6,423 nt of DNA. Origin: Elusimicrobiota bacterium (GTDB lineage Bacteria; Elusimicrobiota; Elusimicrobia; 2-02-FULL-39-32). The notes beneath the pieces were generated by a model. It was not told the DNA's origin, ran no database searches, and saw only the letters and a program-made list of their open reading frames with translations. Position numbers and translations under genes: made by a program. The DNA lies in assembly GCA_023249835.1 (NCBI GenBank), contig JAHFBY010000109.1:1-6423 (forward strand), in the 5' to 3' direction. Positions 1 through 6,100 of the stretch are shown here, piece by piece. Each line of letters starts with the position of its first letter. The first letter of the stretch is position 1.

Positions 1-2079
1 GATCACGCGGATATCTTCTTCTTCAAAGCGGATCGCCATCCCCTGCTTTGTTCCCACGATGACCTGCTGTTTGCCGTCGGTATGCTTCACTTCTTCCAAA
101 ACGTCTCCCTCTTCCAAAGTAATGGCAATAATTCCGGAAGCGCGAATGTTATCGTATTCGGTCAACGGCGTGCGTTTGATCGTGCCGTTGCGGGTGCACA
201 TGAGGAGATAAGTTTCCTGGCCTTTGGGCTCTTCAAAAGTTTCAATAGGAATGCAGGAAGTTATTTTTTCTTCGGTTCCTAATTGCACGAAATTAACGAT
301 CGCCTTGCCCCGAGCCGTGCGGCTTGCGTCTGGAATTTCATAAACTCGAATCCAGTAGAGCCGACCGCGGTTAGTGAAGAGCAGTAAAAAAGCGTGCGTG
401 CTCGTTACGAAGAGATGCTCAACAAAATCGTCCTCGCGCGCCGTCATGCCGGAAATGCCCTTGCCGCCGCGCTTTTGCGCTTTGTAGGTGTCAGAGGGCA
501 AACGTTTAACGTACCCGGCATGAGAGAAGGTCACCACCACGTCTTCTTCGGCGATCAAGTCTTCGATTTCAAACTCGCCGGTTTGCGCCGTGATTTTAGT
601 TCTGCGTTCAGAGGGGTAGGTTTCCATCAATTCTTTTAAATCCTGCTGGATGATGCTTAAAACCTTGCGCGGATCGGCGAGGATAGCCTTTAGACGGGCA
701 ATGGTTTTAATTAACTCTAAATACTCGTCCTCAATTTTTTTTCTTTCCAATCCGGTCAACTGGTGCAAGCGCATATCTAAAATGGCCTGCGCTTGAACGC
801 GGGAAAGCTTAAACTCTTCCATTAAACTGGCGCGGGCAGAGTCCACGTCTTTAGATTCGCGGATGATCTTAATAATGCGATTTAAGTTATCGATCGCAAT
901 TTTCAAGCCTTCCAAAATATGCGCTCGGTCTTCGGCTTTTTTGAGCTCAAAACGCGTGCGGCGAAGGATAACGATCTTGCGGTGTTCGATATAATGTTCA
1001 AACACTTCGCGCACGCCTAAAATTTTGGGGCGTCCGTTGACAATGGCGAGCAAAATCACCCCAAAGGAAATTTCCATTTGAGTGTGTTTGTAAAGTTGAT
1101 TTAAAACAATGTTGGCGTTAGCGTCGCGCTTGAGTTCAATCACCACGCGGATACCCTCGCGCGAAGACTCGTCCCGAATATCGGAAATGTCCGTAATTTT
1201 TTTGTCGCGCACGAGGTTGGCAATGGTCTCTTGCAAAGTGGCTTTATTGACCTGATACGGCAGCTCGGTCAAAACAATCGCCTGCCGGCTGCCGCGAATT
1301 TCTTCAATTTCCGCTTTAGAACGTATCCGAACAGAACCTCGTCCGGTTTCAAAATAATCCTTGATGCCGGTCTTGCCCATAATAATGCCTGCGGTCGGGA
1401 AATCAGGCCCTTTCATAATTTTCAAGATTTCGGACACTTCAATTTTAGGGTTATCGATATAAGCAGTTATCGCCTGGCAAACTTCAACTAAATTGTGGGT
1501 TGGGATGTTAGTGGCCATACCGACCGCGATGCCCGAAGAACCGTTCACTAAAAGGTTGGGAAGTTTTGCCGGCAAAACCGAAGGCTCTTGCAACGAGCCG
1601 TCGTAGTTGGGATTAAAATCTACAGTGTCCTTATCGATGTCAGTCAACATTTCATTAGAAATCTTTTCCAAACGAACTTCCGTGTAACGCATGGCCGCGG
1701 GCGGATCGCCGTCAATGGAGCCGAAGTTTCCTTGTCCGTCTACCAGCGGCTGCCGGAGCGAAAAATCCTGCACCATTCGGACCAGCGCGTCATAGACCGC
1801 GGTATCTCCGTGAGGATGGTACTTACCTAAAACGTCGCCGACGACGCGCGCGGACTTCTTATAGGCCTTGTTATGGCTTAACCCCATTTCGTCCATGGTA
1901 AAAAGAATTCGGCGGTGCACGGGTTTAAGCCCATCGCGAACGTCGGGCAAAGCGCGTCCGATAATAACCGACATTGAGTAATCGATATAAGAGTGCCGCA
2001 TTTCATCTTCAATATCGCGGGGAATAACGTGGTCAATAACGTCCGGCAAAGTCATCTGGTCTTGTGGTTTTTTTGTCAT
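1..2079 (-). CDS. gyrA: DNA gyrase subunit A (3' end cut by window edge)
   Basis: GyrA is the DNA-cleaving subunit of gyrase (A2B2), the type II topoisomerase that introduces negative supercoils using ATP bound by GyrB. The frame is open for 693 codons from the ATG at 2079-2077 and runs off the left edge; complete GyrA proteins usually have about 800-880 residues. Seen directly: an N-terminal ...[21 protein letters not shown] block; the quinolone-resistance loop [11 protein letters not shown] with T93 and D97 (E. coli S83 and D87); and the active-site tyrosine Y132 in AAMRYTEV (E. coli Y122). The GyrA-box QKRGGKG is at residues 535-541, followed by beta-pinwheel sequence. The GyrA-box separates it from ParC, which lacks a canonical one. 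The start is fixed by AGGAAAGG 7 nt upstream. Thr at position 93 is a normal wild-type residue in several phyla and is not by itself a resistance call. gyrB is not adjacent; tRNA-Glu lies directly upstream. Confidence 0.98.
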   Translation of the reverse strand, partial: MTKKPQDQMTLPDVIDHVIPRDIEDEMRHSYIDYSMSVIIGRALPDVRDGLKPVHRRILFTMDEMGLSHNKAYKKSARVVGDVLGKYHPHGDTAVYDALVRMVQDFSLRQPLVDGQGNFGSIDGDPPAAMRYTEVRLEKISNEMLTDIDKDTVDFNPNYDGSLQEPSVLPAKLPNLLVNGSSGIAVGMATNIPTHNLVEVCQAITAYIDNPKIEVSEILKIMKGPDFPTAGIIMGKTGIKDYFETGRGSVRIRSKAEIEEIRGSRQAIVLTELPYQVNKATLQETIANLVRDKKITDISDIRDESSREGIRVVIELKRDANANIVLNQLYKHTQMEISFGVILLAIVNGRPKILGVREVFEHYIEHRKIVILRRTRFELKKAEDRAHILEGLKIAIDNLNRIIKIIRESKDVDSARASLMEEFKLSRVQAQAILDMRLHQLTGLERKKIEDEYLELIKTIARLKAILADPRKVLSIIQQDLKELMETYPSERRTKITAQTGEFEIEDLIAEEDVVVTFSHAGYVKRLPSDTYKAQKRGGKGISGMTAREDDFVEHLFVTSTHAFLLLFTNRGRLYWIRVYEIPDASRTARGKAIVNFVQLGTEEKITSCIPIETFEEPKGQETYLLMCTRNGTIKRTPLTEYDNIRASGIIAITLEEGDVLEEVKHTDGKQQVIVGTKQGMAIRFEEEDIRVI

Positions 2080-2086
2080 AAATTTT

Positions 2087-2094
2087 CCTTTCCT
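2087..2094 (-). promoter_or_regulatory. Shine-Dalgarno site of gyrA
   Basis: AGGAAAGG lies 7 nt before the gyrA ATG on the minus strand and decides that start. The site falls within the 30 nt between the tRNA-Glu 3' end and gyrA, so it would stay on the gyrA mRNA after the tRNA is cut out. Confidence 0.8.
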
Positions 2095-2109
2095 AATAAA
2101 ACAACAAAT

Positions 2110-2182
2110 TGGCCCCAACGGGAATCGAACCCGTGTTTATACCTTGAGAGGGTACCGTCCTGGGCCACTAGACGATGGGGCC
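2110..2182 (-). tRNA. tRNA-Glu, anticodon CTC
   Basis: Read on the minus strand, this folds as a complete cloverleaf. The acceptor stem is GGCCCCA paired with TGGGGCC (7 bp). The D stem is GTC/GAC with loop TAGTGGCCCAG. The anticodon stem is GTACC/GGTAT with loop CTCTCAA, which places CTC at positions 34-36 (reads GAG, Glu). The variable loop has 4 nt. The T arm is ACGGG-TTCGATT-CCCGT. The discriminator base is A (2110) and the next bases are ATT, so CCA is not encoded and must be added by the CCA-adding enzyme after 3' trimming. The 5' part (ATCGTCTAGTGGCC) matches the usual tRNA-Glu pattern. It has its own promoter and sits 30 nt upstream of gyrA in the same direction. Confidence 0.96.
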
Positions 2183-2202
2183 CATGTATTTTCGTGGGAA
2201 TT

Positions 2203-2215
2203 ATTGTTAAACAAT
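2203..2215. repeat. Inverted repeat over the -10/start site of tRNA-Glu promoter
   Basis: ATTGTT-A-AACAAT is a perfect palindrome with 6-bp arms and a single central base. It covers most of the -10 hexamer and the expected start of transcription. This placement would suit an operator, but the motif is AT-rich and short enough to arise by chance. Confidence 0.4.
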
Positions 2216-2239
2216 ATCGAATTTGGAAACAGAAGTCAA
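2211..2239 (-). promoter_or_regulatory. sigma70-type promoter of tRNA-Glu / gyrA
   Basis: On the minus strand, -35 TTGACT (2234-2239) is separated by exactly 17 nt from -10 TATTGT (2211-2216). Transcription would start near 2204, about 20 nt before the mature tRNA 5' end. No second promoter or terminator is visible between the tRNA and gyrA, so this promoter probably serves both. The -10 overlaps a 13-bp palindrome listed separately. Confidence 0.72.
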
Positions 2240-2365
2240 ATTTTGGGTTTAAACTATCTGCCGGTCAGACACAACCCTCCGCGCAATGCGTCCCAAGATA
2301 TGACTCGCCAAGTGCGGAAGTTTTACGCACAGGCATCGAGAGAGGTAAAACAGTTAAAAAACAAC

Positions 2366-2635
2366 TCAGTAGGCGTCGCCACGCGCATCAATGTTTGTTA
2401 TATAAACTGCTCTTTCAGAGGAAATGATAACGTAAAAAATTCTTAGTTTGCCAACCCGGTAACGGTAAAGTCCGGACAATTCACCGGACAACCTTTTAAT
2501 GGCTTTACCATAGTGATAAGGACTTTCTTCCAGTATCTTAACCATGTGCTTAAATCTTGTTTGATAATTAGACCCGAGTTTGTGATGTGTTTTCTTTGCA
2601 TCATGTGACCATCGAACTTCATATTTTAATGTCAT
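2366..2635 (-). CDS. RelE/ParE-family toxin of a type II toxin-antitoxin pair
   Basis: This is a small basic protein of 89 residues, a typical RelE/ParE size. It follows the family pattern from end to end: KYEVRWSHDAKK at the N-terminus; KILEESPYHYGKAIKRLSG in the middle; the hallmark GLYRYRVGKLRIFY (residues 55-68); and a C-terminal DARGDAY with R85 and Y89. RelE members cleave mRNA in the ribosome, whereas ParE members poison gyrase. The YRYRVG...RIFY and R..AY endings fit the RelE side better, but sequence alone does not settle the target. The ATG at 2635 is chosen because it overlaps the antitoxin stop by 17 nt, which is usual for coupled toxin translation. A TTG at 2674 would add 13 residues but lies deeper in the antitoxin gene. 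No clear terminator follows it. Confidence 0.88.
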   Translation of the reverse strand: MTLKYEVRWSHDAKKTHHKLGSNYQTRFKHMVKILEESPYHYGKAIKRLSGELSGLYRYRVGKLRIFYVIISSERAVYITNIDARGDAY

Positions 2636-2786
2636 CCCTAACTCGACTCCATTGTCCTTTTTTGCCCTGCTCAATCCCTCTATGGATTTTTTCCATCAGT
2701 TTATGATTAGATAGCGATTCCAATGTCAGTTTCAAGGAAGTTAATTCATCTTTCATTCGTTTATAAGTTTTCTGACTCAATTGCAT
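2619..2786 (-). CDS. Antitoxin of the RelE/ParE-like pair (small, 55 residues)
   Basis: The ATG at 2786 opens 55 codons ending in TGA at 2621-2619, and the toxin ATG lies inside its last 17 nt. The start follows a perfect AGGAGGTG site and a near-consensus promoter, so this is a real first gene of an operon. The C-terminal half (HKLMEKIHRGIEQGKKGQW) resembles the short charged helix 'L(M/L)EKIRRGIEDIKKG' common at the ends of RelB-type antitoxins, the part that wraps and neutralises the toxin. The N-terminal half (MQLSQKTYKRMKDELTSLK) is a predicted charged helix. I do not recognise a ribbon-helix-helix, Phd/YefM or HTH domain, so DNA binding and autoregulation are uncertain. At 55 residues it is shorter than most RelB proteins (about 70-90). 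The antitoxin call rests mainly on gene order. Confidence 0.8.
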   Translation of the reverse strand: MQLSQKTYKRMKDELTSLKLTLESLSNHKLMEKIHRGIEQGKKGQWSRVRDDIKI

Positions 2787-2790
2787 GGTC

Positions 2791-2798
2791 CACCTCCT
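2791..2798 (-). promoter_or_regulatory. Perfect Shine-Dalgarno site of the antitoxin
   Basis: AGGAGGTG on the minus strand matches the full anti-Shine-Dalgarno CACCTCCT, with GACC between it and the ATG at 2786. It is much stronger than anything before the toxin ATG. This fits the usual need to make more antitoxin than toxin and fixes the start of a gene otherwise easy to miss. Confidence 0.85.
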
Positions 2799-2808
2799 CT
2801 TATTTATG

Positions 2809-2837
2809 ATTATATCGGTGATTGATCGTTAAGTCAA
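2809..2837 (-). promoter_or_regulatory. Near-consensus sigma70-type promoter of the toxin-antitoxin operon
   Basis: On the minus strand, -35 TTGACT (2832-2837) is followed by a 17-nt spacer and a perfect -10 TATAAT (2809-2814). The start of transcription should be near 2802, giving a leader of only about 16 nt that begins almost at the Shine-Dalgarno site. Such a strong promoter suggests repression, as is usual for toxin-antitoxin operons. I see no clear palindromic operator over it. Confidence 0.8.
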
Positions 2838-2925
2838 CGCTATCCGCTATAAAAATTTATCAAACGAAACGTTGTTTATTAAGGACTGTGATCAGCATCT
2901 GTATAACGTTAATAGATACTTTAGC

Positions 2926-2944
2926 ACAGAAAAATGGTTTCTGT
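2926..2944. repeat. 7-bp inverted repeat in the divergent intergenic region
   Basis: ACAGAAA-AATGG-TTTCTGT has two perfect 7-nt arms and a 5-nt centre. On the plus strand a short T-run follows (2944-2947), but the stem is AT-rich and there is no upstream plus-strand gene to terminate. It lies about 50 bp upstream of the tentative -10 of the rightward gene, so a protein-binding site is possible. No function is assigned. Confidence 0.4.
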
Positions 2945-2994
2945 TTTAAGAAAAATGTTACGTTAAGTTTACAAATTAGCATAATTGGATAAAG

Positions 2995-3000
2995 TATAAT
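2995..3000 (+). promoter_or_regulatory. Tentative -10 element for the large rightward gene
   Basis: A perfect TATAAT ends 63 nt before the ATG at 3064. The -35 is poor: the hexamer at 17-nt spacing is CAAATT, and the better TTTACA (2968-2973) is 21 nt away. The leader that follows holds two small hairpins (CGTG-AGCTG-CACG and AATCG-CAAA-CGATT). The region is AT-rich, so TATAAT could be chance. Confidence 0.35.
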
Positions 3001-3054
3001 TAAAGTTCACCGCGCGTGAGCTGCACGATAAATCGCAAACGATTATTTAAGTGT

Positions 3055-3058
3055 GAGG
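3055..3058 (+). promoter_or_regulatory. Shine-Dalgarno site of the large rightward gene
   Basis: GAGG lies 5 nt before the ATG at 3064. Together with the signal peptide that begins exactly there, it supports this start. Confidence 0.6.
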
Positions 3059-3063
3059 TTTTT

Positions 3064-3180
3064 ATGTTGTCAATAAAATTGCCGTTATGTTCCTTTCCCG
3101 TATATTTAAAAAAAGCCTTGGCCTGCTCGCTGGCTTTGGCTCTGACCTATGGCGGGGCAGCGACTCCTTTGACTCATGCC
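3064..3180 (+). other. Signal peptide of the large protein (residues 1-39)
   Basis: A basic n-region (K5, K16, K17) leads into the hydrophobic core ALACSLALALTYGGAA. A small-residue site follows, with T-H-A before S40 as the likely signal peptidase I cut. There is no lipobox cysteine: C21 lies inside the core, not after an L-[AS]-[GA] motif followed by a polar region. Confidence 0.78.
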
Positions 3181-6100
3181 TCTTTGTGGGAAACGCGCAA
3201 AGCGCAGTTGGAACAAGGCCAAGAAAATAGGAACGCGCTGTTTCGCAGGCTGAAATTGCGGGAAAACGTTTCATCCAATCCCCATGGACGGATCCCTTGG
3301 GGGCACGACAGTTTAAACGTTCCCTCCCAATATGGGAGCGTTGTAGAAAGTTGGTCCCCAGCCCAACCCGGCGCCGACCACGTTCCGCTGGTGATCCACG
3401 TTCAGGACGCGCACGGGATTTACGCAGCGCAAAAGAATTCCGCGGCAATTTTAAAAACTATATGGGAACAGCGGGCCGCCCAAAGGCCCATCGCGGGTCC
3501 GGCAGCGCCTTTACAGGTTTACGTGGAAGGAGCGTGGAACAAATCCAAGGCCGGGCGACTCCATTTTCTGCCGGAATCCGGCTTCAGAAACGAGGCCGCG
3601 GAATTATTGTTGAAACAAGGGGTTATAACCGGGGAAGAGTACCTATCGATCTTGGCGGGTCCGGAGGCGCTGGCAGTAACGGGCATTGAGAATGAGTCCG
3701 CCTATAAAGCAAACTTGCAAACCCGACGCGCATTGGCGGGAAACCGTCCCGCGCTATTGGCTTGGGTCAGATCGCTAGCAGCGCGCATGCAAAGGTTAAA
3801 AGATAAACGTTATTCCGAACAGATGCTGCAGTTAGACCGCTGCGCCACCCGCTTTGCCGATGGTTCCTTGAGCCTAGAAAACTATTTGAACACCTTGGTT
3901 GCCACCTCTCCCTCATGGGAACCCTACCCCCACTTAAACAAATTGCGGGTGCTGCAAACCCTGCAGAAAAAGCTTTCCTTAGAAAAAGAACTTGACAATA
4001 AACCGGAGGCTTACGCTAAGCTTCAAAAGCTGAGCCGAGAGCTGGATCCACAAACCCTTTACATTGAAATTAAGGCTCTGGAAAAAAAACAGATGCAAGG
4101 GTTGGCGCTCGCAGATCCGGAACTGAGGGAACTTCTATTCATGAACCGGGCGTTGGCTTTGCACAAAAAGTTCTGGGACGAACGATTTAGCTCGGAAGAG
4201 TGGCGGGAATACAAATCCGCGCGGGAAACAGATTTTCCCGCGCTCAAGCAAATTGAACAATTCTTAACCCAGCGGGAACAAAAAGCCGGGTTCCCTCCTA
4301 TGGAACCTTCTCTCCAAGAAAGCCGCGCCCCACTGGCCGAGAACTTTCCGGAATTGATGAACTATTCTGAATTAAACTTTTTGCAGCACTCCTATTACCA
4401 ACTAGCCTTTAAAAGAGACCAATTTTTAACGGACAACTTTTTGCGCAAATCAGCGTCTAACGCTGAGGTTTCGGACCTGGCGGTGATCATTGCCGGAGGT
4501 TTCCATACACCGGGGATCACGCGCAAATTGAGGGAACGCAATATTGCTTATGCCGTGGTGCGGCCCAATACCGAAAAAGTTCCACCAACGTTAAATTGCG
4601 CAAAAGAAGAGATTGTTAAAGCCGGGGAACTTGCCCAAGAGATGATTTTTGGCCCTGCCATTGATGGCCTAAAACACCGCACCCTAACCGGAAAATACAA
4701 GCAAAACAACGACTGGGCGCCGTTCGCAATCGAATACCAAAGAAAAGAGAAATCGCCCAAAAACAGAGTTTTAGCGCAGGCTGAAAAGCAAACCGATAAA
4801 TTGCGGGAAGTTTTGATCAGTTCTTTAGCGGGCGGAGACATCCGCTTAGCCGTGCAAATGGCCGGACTCGAGTCAGTGATTGGCCAAGGATGGGAGCAGT
4901 CCCAATGCTTATGGGGCGATTCCGCGCAAGAGCGCATCCAAGAATTAACCGCGTTGCCAGCGCCCAAACGCTACCTTTGGCCGCAATGGCCCGCCTCCTG
5001 GGTCCAAGAGCCAGCCATGCGCCCTTATTTAGAAGCCATGGAAACCGCAATCCTGGGACGCTATTTCATCAGAGACTTGGGCAAAATTTTATCCGGCCCA
5101 ATGGGCATAATTAAAACTCCGCTGGATTTACAAAGGATTGCTTTGCGCGCCGCCATTCCTTCGGCGTTAAGTTTTGCCTTGGCGCACGGACCCAAAGTCT
5201 TGCAAGTGAAACCAAACGGAAGCCAAACCTTCCGCAACATCACGCCTCAAGACCATCTCGGAATTTTCCTCATGGCCTTGACTGCAAACATCCAATCCGC
5301 AACGCGTTTCCTAAAAAAAGATTTTTTAATTCCGATCCATACCCTATACAACCAAAAAGTTGCCTGCGCCTTAGGTTTAGGCCAGGCAATGCTCATTGGA
5401 GATGAAAGAGATTTAGAATATGGAGAAAGTAGACCGCGGCCCGCGCCAAGACGAAAACGCATCTTCATCGGAACCATTGGGCTCTTACTAATGCTTGTGC
5501 TCATTGCGCCCATCTTAGGAGCATTTTTAGCTTTACTGCAAGAGGAACAGGGCTCTGTGCCCAGCTTTCAAAACCAAACCCATCGAACGTTGCAAAGCAA
5601 CACTGCATTCGACCCCATCCCAGATCAAATCATTCCCATAGGTAAACCCTACAATCTAACCCTAACTCCAGAAATGTTCGGCATGTGGGGATTTAAAAAT
5701 ATCACCATCAACCAAAGCAACGGAGCAGCGTCGCCAAGCTGGTTAAATAATACAATGAACACAACTATTGAACTATTATCCAATTATGAACTGTACTCCT
5801 ACCCTGGTTATTATCCCACCAGCGCTCTAGCCATACAAGGAGAGGTTGCATATCTATCAAATTGGGGTTTGCGAAACTTTGACATAAGCGACCCTTATAA
5901 TCCTCAATTATTAGTAAATTATCCTGGGGTTGGCACTCCTGAAGACATAGCTCTTAAAGGAAATATTGCATACGTTGCCAGCAATAACGGTGGATTACTA
6001 ATCATAGATGTTAGCAACCCCGCTACACCAGAATTATTAGGAAGTTACGGAACTGATATCTATATAATAAGGAAAGTAACTGTTCAAGGAAACATTGCTT

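Noticed and set aside
1792..1803. Quinolone-resistance mutation at GyrA T93
   Set aside because: Thr at the position of E. coli S83 is a natural residue in several bacterial groups, and D97 is unchanged.
1..2079. ParC (topoisomerase IV) instead of GyrA
   Set aside because: A canonical GyrA-box, QKRGGKG, is present at residues 535-541; ParC lacks it.
2240..2365. Possible terminator GTGCG-N9-CGCAC after the toxin
   Set aside because: The stem is only 5 bp with a 9-nt loop and is not followed by a T-run on either strand.
2300..2446. 48-codon plus-strand frame starting MTRQVRKFYAQASREVKQ
   Set aside because: It has no ribosome site and runs antisense across the 3' end of the toxin, which has strong family support. 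The longer version of the same frame starts inside tRNA-Glu.
2636..2674. Upstream TTG start that would lengthen the toxin to 102 residues
   Set aside because: The family pattern begins at KYEV just after the ATG at 2635, and the longer start would lie well inside the antitoxin gene.
4059..5513. Several minus-strand and out-of-frame plus-strand open frames of 60-140 codons across the large gene
   Set aside because: They overlap an uninterrupted 1,120-codon frame that carries a signal peptide and recognisable motifs. They show no ribosome sites or family features.
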